From Zobellia russellii (GTDB taxonomy: Bacteria; Bacteroidota; Bacteroidia; Flavobacteriales; Flavobacteriaceae), in the NCBI RefSeq assembly GCF_018728565.1, contig NZ_JACSOI010000009.1:87295-151294 (forward strand): DNA of 64,000 nucleotides, written 5' to 3'. Numbering within the stretch: position 1 is the stretch's first letter; each line of letters starts with the position of its first letter. Of this stretch, positions 1 through 8,543 are shown piece by piece. The notes beneath the pieces are model-generated. The model saw only the letters and a list, made by a program, of their open reading frames with translations. It was not told the origin of the DNA and did not search any database. The translations under genes were made by a program, and so were the position numbers.

Positions 1-1
1 T

Positions 2-631
2 TCATGGGATAAATACAATCAAAACCCTATAGTAGGTATCCTTAGAGGTCTTAACACAGAAGAAGTACTTAAACTTATTCCCTCTTATATAAAAAGTGGT
101 TTCTACACTATTGAAATTACCATGAACTCTCCTGAAGTTGCCCGGACCATTGCAACTTTGGCAAAAGAATATCCAGAACTTAATGTAGGTGCCGGTACGG
201 TATGTACCATGCAAGATTTGACCAAAGCTTTGGAGGCCGGTTCTCAATTTATTGTAACTCCTATCATTGATGAAGAGGTAATAAAGCATTGTGTAGCCAA
301 TAAAATTCCAATTTTCCCAGGTGCGTATACCCCAAGTGAAATTTACAAAGCATGGTCATTAGGTGCATCTGCGGTAAAAGTTTTTCCGGCAACGCAACTG
401 GGTATTCAATACATTAAAGATGTTTTGGCCCCATTAAACGAGATAAAATTGTTGCCCACGGGAGGCGTTTCCGTAGATAACATTAAATCATTTTTTCAAG
501 CAGGAGCCGTTGGTGCCGGTATGGCAAGTTCTCTTTTTGACAAAAAAATGCTTCGCGAAGGAAATTACGAAGGTCTTGAAGAGCATTTCGCTAAGATGAA
601 AAACGAAATCAAAGAATTTGTAAAACAATAA
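2..631 (+). CDS. eda: KDPG/KDPGal-type aldolase, 5' end missing
   Basis: The reading frame is open from the first bases of the window, so the start codon lies to the left. The protein belongs to the class I 2-dehydro-3-deoxy-6-phosphogluconate/galactonate aldolase family, which splits the phosphorylated keto-deoxy acid into pyruvate and glyceraldehyde 3-phosphate in the cytoplasm. Visible family motifs are PIVGILRG, the catalytic glutamate in IEITMNSP, the Schiff-base lysine in AVKVFPA and the phosphate-binding LPTGGVS. Next to GH129, GH127 and sulfatase genes it is probably the DauD-type aldolase of the 3,6-anhydro-D-galactose pathway, acting on 2-keto-3-deoxy-6-phosphogalactonate. That substrate choice is inferred from context, because the sequence alone does not separate gluco from galacto specificity. 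It is probably co-transcribed with the downstream genes, as 62 bases separate it from the next start. Confidence 0.9.
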   Translation, partial: SWDKYNQNPIVGILRGLNTEEVLKLIPSYIKSGFYTIEITMNSPEVARTIATLAKEYPELNVGAGTVCTMQDLTKALEAGSQFIVTPIIDEEVIKHCVANKIPIFPGAYTPSEIYKAWSLGASAVKVFPATQLGIQYIKDVLAPLNEIKLLPTGGVSVDNIKSFFQAGAVGAGMASSLFDKKMLREGNYEGLEEHFAKMKNEIKEFVKQ

Positions 632-693
632 TTTTTAAGCAAGTGGTAACAAGCTACCCATGCACATATTCGACTAAATCAATTCTTCTAAAA

Positions 694-2769
694 ATGAAAA
701 ACAATAAAAAAAGAATACAACAAACTATTCTACTTTTAGCAATTACCTGTTTACCTGTATTTAGCACTTTTGCAATGAATACACAGGGTTCAGACCCCAT
801 TGTTTTGGAAAATGAAAAGTTGAACGTTACGGTAGACTCAAAGACCGGCTGTTTTTCGGTTACCGAAAAGACTTCGGGCCACATTTGGAAATCGGACCCG
901 TGGGAAAATGCTGCGGGTCTGTTAACCTTAACCGACTCTAAAGGAAAAAAACATACGATCAACATTTCCAAGAGCAAGAAAATTGATGTTTCACAAACTT
1001 CAAATAATACGGTATCTCTCAAATTTATTGACCCTGTTCTCAAAGACGGCTCCGTCGCTACAGGGGTTTCCATTGTCACAGAATTAAAGCTAGATGCAAA
1101 AACAGCTCTGTTAGATGTTGAAGTTAAAGAACATAACGCCGGTAATTTCAAACTATCGGATTTACGTTATCCAGCTAGGACTTTCAGCTTAAAGACAGAT
1201 GAAGATAAGGGTGCTGCTGTAATTCCTCAAAAGCAAGGGATCATCTGTCCGTCCTATATTTTTCCTATGAACGGAGGTCGTTTTTGTAAATGGGATGATG
1301 CCACTTACAACAATAAATCACAAGGTTTTTTAGAATTGTTCAACAATGGTACCGGACTTACCATGCCTTGGTGGGGTACTTATAATGAAAAATCTGCCGT
1401 AATGGGTATTGTAGATGAATCCGCTAGACCCCAAATGCAATACAATATCAATAACAATGGTCAATACCTTTTTAAAGGTGAAATGTCTACTTACCAACGT
1501 ATTGTTTTTCTTGACCCTATTTGGAAATTGAACGAAGAGAAAGGTAAAATGCGCATGAGCTACCATTTTATTCCCGGTGGTGATTATGTAGATATGGCTA
1601 AAGAATATCAAAAAGAGGCTAAAGCCCGTGGGCATTTTGTTTCCTTAAAGGAAAAACTAAAAAGAAATCCAAATGTAGGTAAACTTCCAGGAGCTATTTA
1701 TTTCGGAATCTACGGCGGCTATCCTCATTATGTGAATATGCCCGGAATGGCTTTCACTTTTGATGAATTAAAAAATACTATCCAGACCATTCATGATGAT
1801 TTAAAAGTGGATAAAGCATTTGTTCATGCGTGGGGAACCTTTTCTAATTTTGTTCCGCACAACTCCCCTATCAGCGAAGCTTTAGGTGGACCTAAAAAAT
1901 TAAAGGCCGCGGTAGATTTAGCCAAATCTTATGGGTACTTGTATTCTTCATATCACGCTTATTCTCCTATGTTAGAGAATGACCCTAATTTTACAACGGA
2001 CCTTATGCAACGTGATGCAGAAGGAAAGCTAATGAATACCGGTAGTCGTTGGGCGCGTGTTGACCCAAAATTTCAGAAAGCATTAGCTCAAGAAAATATT
2101 GAAAATGAAATTTCTTATTTAGGCCTAGAGGCCGATATTACAGATATTACTTTTGCCGCATACCGTGAAAACGGAAAAGAAGGCCGTATTGAGCTGGCCA
2201 AATACATTGACAGCTTTAACTTGGTAAACGGAACCGAACATGGCCAAGAACAATGGATACCCTATTTTGATATGTTCGAAGGGATGACCTATTTGGAGGA
2301 CCGTCCACTTTCTGTAATCTCCCACCCTGCTCCACTTTTCAATTTGGTGTACCATGAAGCTATAGCCAATTTTGGAAAAATTCAAGATCCGGATAACGAG
2401 GTTACTGCCAACGGCGATTTCAGAATAAAAGCCTTAAGAAGTATGTTGTTTGGAAGAGGCACTACCATATTCTTTGCTCCTTACGAATTTGAAGGCATGC
2501 GCCCTATGATAGAAATGGCAAGAGATTTGGTAAGCCCTGTTCATAAAGAAACATTCTATTCAGAATTAAAAAGCCACGAATATCTAAGTGCCGATTACAA
2601 AGTACAGAGAAGTCAGTTCTCTAGTGGTACCGAAGTAATTGCCAACTTAGGCCCGGTAGCACAAAAGGTAGAAGACGGTGTTTCCATTCCCGGATACGGC
2701 TATAGAATTAAGATGAAGGATGGCAGTGTAAAAACCGGTCATTTCCAAGTGAGTCTTCACATGGATTAA
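694..2769 (+). CDS. GH129-like exported glycosidase (probable 3,6-anhydro-D-galactosidase)
   Basis: A secreted protein of about 691 residues. I chose the ATG at 694 over the in-frame start at 643 because it gives a clean signal peptide (MKNNKKRIQQTILLLAITC..., cleavage near TFA). The N-terminal third looks like a beta-sandwich. The central part has the barrel-like stretch HAWGTFSNFVPHNSP followed by YHAYSP and EADITDITFAAY, as in the DUF5696/GH129 group. GH129 members are known as alpha-N-acetylgalactosaminidases and, in the carrageenan locus of Zobellia, as alpha-1,3-(3,6-anhydro)-D-galactosidases. The gene order here (aldolase, GH129, sulfatase, GH127) matches my memory of that locus. I would expect it to release anhydrogalactose from the non-reducing end of desulfated carrageenan oligosaccharides in the periplasm. 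The family call is from overall resemblance; catalytic residues were not assigned with certainty. Confidence 0.75.
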   Translation: MKNNKKRIQQTILLLAITCLPVFSTFAMNTQGSDPIVLENEKLNVTVDSKTGCFSVTEKTSGHIWKSDPWENAAGLLTLTDSKGKKHTINISKSKKIDVSQTSNNTVSLKFIDPVLKDGSVATGVSIVTELKLDAKTALLDVEVKEHNAGNFKLSDLRYPARTFSLKTDEDKGAAVIPQKQGIICPSYIFPMNGGRFCKWDDATYNNKSQGFLELFNNGTGLTMPWWGTYNEKSAVMGIVDESARPQMQYNINNNGQYLFKGEMSTYQRIVFLDPIWKLNEEKGKMRMSYHFIPGGDYVDMAKEYQKEAKARGHFVSLKEKLKRNPNVGKLPGAIYFGIYGGYPHYVNMPGMAFTFDELKNTIQTIHDDLKVDKAFVHAWGTFSNFVPHNSPISEALGGPKKLKAAVDLAKSYGYLYSSYHAYSPMLENDPNFTTDLMQRDAEGKLMNTGSRWARVDPKFQKALAQENIENEISYLGLEADITDITFAAYRENGKEGRIELAKYIDSFNLVNGTEHGQEQWIPYFDMFEGMTYLEDRPLSVISHPAPLFNLVYHEAIANFGKIQDPDNEVTANGDFRIKALRSMLFGRGTTIFFAPYEFEGMRPMIEMARDLVSPVHKETFYSELKSHEYLSADYKVQRSQFSSGTEVIANLGPVAQKVEDGVSIPGYGYRIKMKDGSVKTGHFQVSLHMD

Positions 2770-2809
2770 CAGAAGATTTTCATCAAACAAATACAAAAGA
2801 CAGGTCATT

Positions 2810-4591
2810 ATGAAATATGTTGCAACAAAATTAAAATCAAATCAGACTAGATTTAGTTCAATTATATTCTCGTTTTGTCTTTGTACGATTTTTTGCCACA
2901 ACACGCTTCTTATAGCCCAAGACCGTCCTAATGTATTGATTATGCTTACCGATGACCAAGGCTATGGTGACCTAGGTTCTCACGGCAATCCCTATTTAAA
3001 AACACCAAATATTGAAAAAATAGGCAAGCAAGGTCTTGAAATGACCCATTTCTTCTCCTATCCAAATTGTTCTGCTACTCGTGCTGCCATTTTAACAGGC
3101 AGATATCCGTATCGCACAGGAGTCACAGGGGTTACACAAGTTGATCACTTTATGAATACTTCAGAAGAAACGCTAGCCGAGATTCTGAGTAAAAACGGCT
3201 ATCGTACGGGAATTTTCGGAAAATGGCATTTGGGAGACAATGCGCCCATGCGCCCAACAGATCAAGGATTTCAAGAAGCTTTGGTTCATAAAGGTGGAGG
3301 AATCGGGCAAGCTGCGGGACCTGCTGGCAACACCTATTTTGACCCAATTCTTGAGCACAATAATCAATCTAAAAAGTACGAAGGGTATTGCGATGATATT
3401 TTTACGGATGCTGCTCTAGATTTTATGAGCGAGAAAAGTGAGAAGCCTTTTTTTACATATCTAGCAACCAATCTGCCACACTTTCCACTTGAAGTACCCT
3501 ATGAAAAAGCCGACCCCTATAGAAAAATAGGACTTCACGAAGACAATGCCAAAACCTACGGCATGATCGATAATATTGATGCCAATGTAGGTCGTGTTTT
3601 AAAACGCTTAAAACAACTGGGCATTGAAGACAATACAATAGTTATTTTCCTTTCGGATAATGGGCCTAGGAACAGACGTACTAAAAATGACGTCTACCCA
3701 GGAAGATGGGTCTCAAATTTACGAGGAACAAAAACAAGTGTTTATGAATGTGGTACTCGTGTACCCTTTTTTGTAAGATGGCCAAAACATATTGAAAAAG
3801 CACAACAAAACAGTACTATGGGTGCAGTAATTGATGTACTGCCCACCATTCTAGATGTCTGTAAAATTGAAGCTCCTGAGCATATTAAATTGGACGGTAA
3901 ATCATTGCTGTCCCTATGGAAAGGTGAAAAATCGGACTTTAAAGACAGGGAGTTCATTGTCCAAATGCATTACGGTCCAACCGTGTTCAAGTACATGCAT
4001 TTTGCCGTACGTACCCAAAAATATAAACTGGTAAGTCCACATGATGACCCACACCACATCCTGTATCAACCTAAAGATGAAGAATTAAAAGAAGTACTCG
4101 CTAACCTAGAATTATACGATGTAGAAAATGACCCAAGCGAGCGTATTAACTTAGCCAGTAATCATCCTGAAATAGTAGAAGACCTTCTGGCCCGTTATGA
4201 AAATTGGTTTGACGAGGTTACTGAAGAAAGAGATTCAAAAGGTATTCAGCGTATTTATCTTGGTAGCAGCATGCAACTCTCTACTAATCTATCTCAGTTT
4301 GATTGGGGCGGCCCTAGAGTTCTTTCTAAAAATGACCTTGGCCACTGGCGCGTAAAAACGGAAGCTGGTAGATACAACGTAAGTTTGGACCTTCCAAAAC
4401 TGGACCATGATGGAGTTGCTCATTTGAAATACAATGACCTGCACTTAAAACTTCCGGTAAACAAAGAGCAGAAGAAAATCACCTTTACAGATGTTATACT
4501 TCCTGAAGGAACAGGAAACTTCCATGCCTTCTTAAAAACAGAAAGATTAGCAAAAGGACCTTTATTTGTTGATGTTGAACGTATTGATTAA
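2810..4591 (+). CDS. S1-family sulfatase (carrageenan type)
   Basis: A 593-residue exported arylsulfatase-type enzyme. The N-terminal 37 residues form a signal peptide with a long n-region, then the alkaline-phosphatase-like fold starts with NVLIMLTDDQGYGD, whose DD pair binds calcium. C87 in the motif C-S-A-T-R-A-A-I-L-T-G-R is the residue matured to formylglycine, so an anaerobic or FGE-type maturase must exist elsewhere. Further metal and sulfate-site motifs are GKWHLGD and FLSDNGPR. The last 120 residues after the sulfatase domain form an extra C-terminal module. It lies 40 bases after the GH129 gene on the same strand and probably shares its transcript. In the Zobellia carrageenan locus the sulfatase next to GH129 is, as I recall, S1_17; the subfamily here is inferred from position only. 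The likely role is removal of sulfate esters from carrageenan oligosaccharides in the periplasm. Confidence 0.88.
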   Translation: MKYVATKLKSNQTRFSSIIFSFCLCTIFCHNTLLIAQDRPNVLIMLTDDQGYGDLGSHGNPYLKTPNIEKIGKQGLEMTHFFSYPNCSATRAAILTGRYPYRTGVTGVTQVDHFMNTSEETLAEILSKNGYRTGIFGKWHLGDNAPMRPTDQGFQEALVHKGGGIGQAAGPAGNTYFDPILEHNNQSKKYEGYCDDIFTDAALDFMSEKSEKPFFTYLATNLPHFPLEVPYEKADPYRKIGLHEDNAKTYGMIDNIDANVGRVLKRLKQLGIEDNTIVIFLSDNGPRNRRTKNDVYPGRWVSNLRGTKTSVYECGTRVPFFVRWPKHIEKAQQNSTMGAVIDVLPTILDVCKIEAPEHIKLDGKSLLSLWKGEKSDFKDREFIVQMHYGPTVFKYMHFAVRTQKYKLVSPHDDPHHILYQPKDEELKEVLANLELYDVENDPSERINLASNHPEIVEDLLARYENWFDEVTEERDSKGIQRIYLGSSMQLSTNLSQFDWGGPRVLSKNDLGHWRVKTEAGRYNVSLDLPKLDHDGVAHLKYNDLHLKLPVNKEQKKITFTDVILPEGTGNFHAFLKTERLAKGPLFVDVERID

Positions 4592-4839
4592 TGCTTAAAG
4601 ATTTCGATTTTACTGGTTTTCGCATTTTTTAAATCACACTCAAGTACCACATTTCATAACATTAACCAATAAACAAGGTTAAAATAGTGCCGTAACAGGA
4701 TAAAATCTACAAATCACTGCTCCCTCTATTACCCTTTATTTGTATGCTACACTGCATCAAAGTATTCGTTGAACGCCAAGTTCTATTTTCAACGAATTCT
4801 AGACCATAACGCAACGGTGTATTATATAAATATTGGATT

Positions 4840-6921
4840 ATGAAAAGAATAACCCTCTCCATTTGCCTCTTATTAACCGTGCTTTCTTGTAAACAAAGCG
4901 AGCCAGACCAGAACCTCAGCGCAGATACAACAAAACCACGTGATTATGCTGCCAATCTAGACACAGGAAAAGGTGTCATCAATAACACGAACAGTCCACA
5001 TGTTAAGTTGAAAAGTATTGACATAGGAGACTGTAGATGGACCGAAGGTTTCTGGGCCGATAAATGGAAGGTTGCCGAAGAAACTATGATTCCCCACATG
5101 GGTGAAATCCTAAAAGGAGATATCGGTCACGGTTATAACAACTTTAAAATAGCTGCAGGACTCAAAGAAGGCGAACACAAAGGTTTTTGGTGGCATGATG
5201 GCGATTTCTATAAATGGATGGAAGCCAAAATGTACATTTACGGCGTAAATAAAGATGAAAAAATTGTTGAGGAAATAGATGAGATTATAGACGTCATAGC
5301 CCAAGCACAACAAGCAGATGGTTACCTCTCCACGCCAGCAATCATTAGAGATGATATAGACCCTTTTACCAACAGAAGATACCACGAATTATATAATAGC
5401 GGTCATTTATTAACTAGTGCTTGTATTCATTACCGCCTGACCGGAAAGACCAACTTCTTGGACATTGCCGTAAAGCATGCCGATTATCTGTATAAATTGT
5501 TCTCTCCAAAACCTGACCACCTAAAACGTTTTGGTTTTAATCAAACACAGATTATGGGCTTGGTAGAATTGTACCGTACTACCAAAGACAAGCGCTATTT
5601 AGAGCTGGCCGAGCAATTCATAAATATGCGCGGCACTTATAAAATTGAAGATGATGAGACCACAAAAGGATATCCTATTGGTGATATGGTTCAGGAACGC
5701 GTTCCGCTTCGTAAGGAAACCGAAGCTGTAGGTCATGCGGTACTGGCACTTTATTTCTATGCCGGCGCTGCCGATGTTTATGCGGAAACTGGTGAGAAAG
5801 AATTAATTGATGCGCTAGAAAGGTTGTGGGACAACGTGACCAACAAAAAAATGTACATCACGGGAGCCATTGGCCAAACGCATTATGGGCGTTCTTCCCG
5901 TCTAGATAAAATTGAAGAAGGTTTTATTGATGAGTATATGATGCCTAACATGACTGCCTATAACGAAACTTGTGCCAACATTTGTAACTCTATGTTCAAT
6001 TACCGTATGCTTACCCTTACCGGTGATGCTAAGCACGGCGATATTATGGAACTTGTGTTGCATAATAGCGGACTATCAGGCATTAGTTTGGACGGAAAGA
6101 ACTATTACTACTCCAATCCTCTTCGGAAAATTGAAGGTGCGCTAGACTATGAAAAAATGAACGTTGAGTTTCCCGAAAGACAACCTTATCTTAAATGTTT
6201 TTGTTGTCCTCCAAACTTAGTACGTACCATTGCAAAATCTCCGGGATGGGCCTATAGCAAATCCCAAAACGGAATTGCGGTTAACTTATACGGAGGAAAC
6301 GAATTGAACACGACCCTATTGGACGGTTCAACTATAAAACTTACGCAAAAGACAGATTACCCATGGGATGGCGCCGTTAAGATTACAGTGGATGAATCCA
6401 AAGCCGATGCTTTTGATATTCTTCTTCGTATTCCCAGTTGGGCTAAGGGTACTCAAATTTATGTAAACGGAACAAAAACAGCAGAGGCTGTACCCGGTAC
6501 GTTTGCTAAAATTGAAAGAAAATGGGCCGCTGGTGATGAAATTACTATTGACATGCCCATGGAGACCAAGTTCATAGAAGGTCACCCTCGCATTGAAGAA
6601 GTTCGAAACCAAGTAGCTCTAAAAAGAGGCCCGGTTGTGTACTGTATAGAATCAGCAGATTTACCCGAAAAAACAGATATCACCAATGTTTATCTTTCGT
6701 CCGATAAAAAACTGAATCCTACTTCCAGACCGGATTTGTTAGGAGGTGTTACCACTTTGGAAGGTGAAATTTTAATTAGAAAAGACAAACCTGGTGAAAT
6801 GTACCAAGAAGTGAGCTCTCCTAAATTTCAATCCTTTAAAACCAATTTTATACCTTACTATGCTTGGAGCAATAGAGGTCAAGGAGAGATGACGGTTTTC
6901 CTTCCTGTAATCTGGAATTAG
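4840..6921 (+). CDS. GH127 family glycosidase, lipoprotein form
   Basis: A 693-residue DUF1680/GH127 protein. The N-terminus MKRITLSICLLLTVLSC has a lipobox, so it should be anchored by C17 and face the periplasm or cell surface. The (alpha/alpha)6 barrel occupies roughly residues 60-470 and beta-sandwich domains follow. E376 in YNETCAN and the cluster C453-x-C455-C456 in KCFCCPPN match the glutamate/cysteine zinc site of GH127 beta-L-arabinofuranosidases, where one of these cysteines is the nucleophile. In carrageenan loci GH127 enzymes act as alpha-1,3-(3,6-anhydro)-D-galactosidases, which fits the sulfatase and GH129 neighbours better than arabinose release. A second GH127 copy, without a signal, lies downstream at 8544-10514. 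A 248-base gap precedes this gene, so it may have its own promoter. Confidence 0.88.
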   Translation: MKRITLSICLLLTVLSCKQSEPDQNLSADTTKPRDYAANLDTGKGVINNTNSPHVKLKSIDIGDCRWTEGFWADKWKVAEETMIPHMGEILKGDIGHGYNNFKIAAGLKEGEHKGFWWHDGDFYKWMEAKMYIYGVNKDEKIVEEIDEIIDVIAQAQQADGYLSTPAIIRDDIDPFTNRRYHELYNSGHLLTSACIHYRLTGKTNFLDIAVKHADYLYKLFSPKPDHLKRFGFNQTQIMGLVELYRTTKDKRYLELAEQFINMRGTYKIEDDETTKGYPIGDMVQERVPLRKETEAVGHAVLALYFYAGAADVYAETGEKELIDALERLWDNVTNKKMYITGAIGQTHYGRSSRLDKIEEGFIDEYMMPNMTAYNETCANICNSMFNYRMLTLTGDAKHGDIMELVLHNSGLSGISLDGKNYYYSNPLRKIEGALDYEKMNVEFPERQPYLKCFCCPPNLVRTIAKSPGWAYSKSQNGIAVNLYGGNELNTTLLDGSTIKLTQKTDYPWDGAVKITVDESKADAFDILLRIPSWAKGTQIYVNGTKTAEAVPGTFAKIERKWAAGDEITIDMPMETKFIEGHPRIEEVRNQVALKRGPVVYCIESADLPEKTDITNVYLSSDKKLNPTSRPDLLGGVTTLEGEILIRKDKPGEMYQEVSSPKFQSFKTNFIPYYAWSNRGQGEMTVFLPVIWN

Positions 6922-6962
6922 CATCTATAATGGCTCATAACATCTTAACTTAAACTTTTCTT

Positions 6963-8537
6963 ATGGGTTCTTATAAAAAGAATGCTTTTACGTACGCAAC
7001 TATAGTAGCTATGGGCGGTTTTGTCTTTGGGTTGGACGCCGCTTTAATATCAGGAACTATAAAATTTATTACACAGGAATTCTCGCTTACCGATCTAGAA
7101 TTGGGATCGGTAGTGGGAGCCCCCGCAATGGGAGTGCTCCTGGCGCTCGTTTTTGTGGGTTATGCCTGTAACAAATATGGCCGGAGAACCACTTTAATGA
7201 TTGCCGCTGCCCTCTACCTTGGTTCGGCAGTAGCTTCTGCATTGGCACCCACATACGTATCACTATTAGTAGCCCGTTTTATGGGCGGTTTGGCTTTTAG
7301 TTCTATTTCTTTGGCATCTATGTACATTGGTGAAATAGCCCCTCCAAAATGGCGTGGAAAATTGGTATCTATGACGCAAATAAATATTGTTGTAGGTCTT
7401 TCCGCTGCTTACTTTATCAATTACCTCATCTTGGGTTGGGCAAACTCGGAAGCTCCATGGGTACGAGAATGGGGATTGGATACAAATACATGGCGTTGGA
7501 TGCTGGGCTCAGAGGTTATTTTTGCCCTGTTATGGTTCATACTTTTGTTTTTTGTTCCTAAAAGTCCAGCTTGGTTATTGTACAAAGGACGTGAACCGGA
7601 AGCCATAAGAACACTACAAAAAGTAACCCCGGAAAATGAAATTCAAGCCAAAATAACACAGATGCACTCCAGTCTTGAGAGTAGTAACCAAGACCGCTCC
7701 GTAGGCACTCAGATTAAAGAAATTTTTGGCAAACCAATGCGGGTTACCATGATTATTGCAATGACCATTGCCATTGCCCAGCAAGCCACCGGAATAAATG
7801 CCATTCTTTTTTATGCCCCTACCGTATTTGAACAATTGGGAATAGGAACGGATGCAGCTTTTGCCCAAGCCATCTATATTGGACTTACCAGTATCGTATT
7901 TACAGTTTTAGGGCTGCTCTTGGTAGATAGAATAGGCCGTAGACCAATGATTATTTGGGGTATGCTTTGGATTGTATTAAGTCTTGGGGTTTGTTTCTAC
8001 GGATTCAAAACCGCCAACTATACCATTACGGAAAGTGCTATTTCAGATATGTCTTCCATACCTAATGCAGATAGGTTAAACCCATTAATAGACATACCTT
8101 ATGATAGTGACATAAGCTTTAAAGCGGCACTCATAGAAACATTGGGAGAAACGGATGCCAGAGACTACTCGGGCCTATTGTTGCAAAAAGCAGCAGATAT
8201 AAATGCCCTTCTTATTTTATTGGGTATTCTAAGTTTTATAGGAGCCTTCCATTTTTCAGTAGGTCCGGTGATGTGGGTGTTATTTTCTGAAATTTTCCCT
8301 ATTTCCTTAAGAGGTATAGCCATCCCATTTTTCACCTTGATCACCAGTTTTGTAAGTTATTTGGTGCAGAAATTTTTCCCATGGCAATTAGCTACCATGG
8401 GCATAAGCTCTACCCTATTATTCTATGCCATTGTAGTAAGCATTGGCTTGGTCATTCTTTATATCTATTTAAAGGAGACCAAAAACATGACTATAGAAGA
8501 AGTACAATTGGCACTGGCCACCAGACGAAAAAAATAA
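6963..8537 (+). CDS. MFS sugar porter (XylE/GalP-like)
   Basis: An integral inner-membrane protein of 524 residues with 12 predicted helices. It belongs to the sugar porter branch of the major facilitator superfamily, which moves monosaccharides with protons. Signature sequences are GRRTT in the first half, PKSPAWLLYKGREPEA before the central loop, QQATGINAILFYAPTVFE in helix 7, DRIGRRPMI in the second half and PVMWVLFSEIFPISLRG near helix 10. The stretch between helices 8/9 and the next helix (about residues 345-405, acidic and polar) is longer than usual and probably lies in the periplasm. The gene sits between two GH127 genes, 41 bases after the first and 6 bases before the second, so all three are probably one transcript. 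Its cargo may be anhydrogalactose, galactose or a short oligosaccharide; the sequence does not decide this. Confidence 0.92.
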   Translation: MGSYKKNAFTYATIVAMGGFVFGLDAALISGTIKFITQEFSLTDLELGSVVGAPAMGVLLALVFVGYACNKYGRRTTLMIAAALYLGSAVASALAPTYVSLLVARFMGGLAFSSISLASMYIGEIAPPKWRGKLVSMTQINIVVGLSAAYFINYLILGWANSEAPWVREWGLDTNTWRWMLGSEVIFALLWFILLFFVPKSPAWLLYKGREPEAIRTLQKVTPENEIQAKITQMHSSLESSNQDRSVGTQIKEIFGKPMRVTMIIAMTIAIAQQATGINAILFYAPTVFEQLGIGTDAAFAQAIYIGLTSIVFTVLGLLLVDRIGRRPMIIWGMLWIVLSLGVCFYGFKTANYTITESAISDMSSIPNADRLNPLIDIPYDSDISFKAALIETLGETDARDYSGLLLQKAADINALLILLGILSFIGAFHFSVGPVMWVLFSEIFPISLRGIAIPFFTLITSFVSYLVQKFFPWQLATMGISSTLLFYAIVVSIGLVILYIYLKETKNMTIEEVQLALATRRKK

Positions 8538-8543
8538 ACAGAA

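Noticed and set aside
654..1151. Open frame on the minus strand opposite the GH129-like gene
   Set aside because: No family resemblance, and the other strand encodes a convincing signal peptide and glycosidase.
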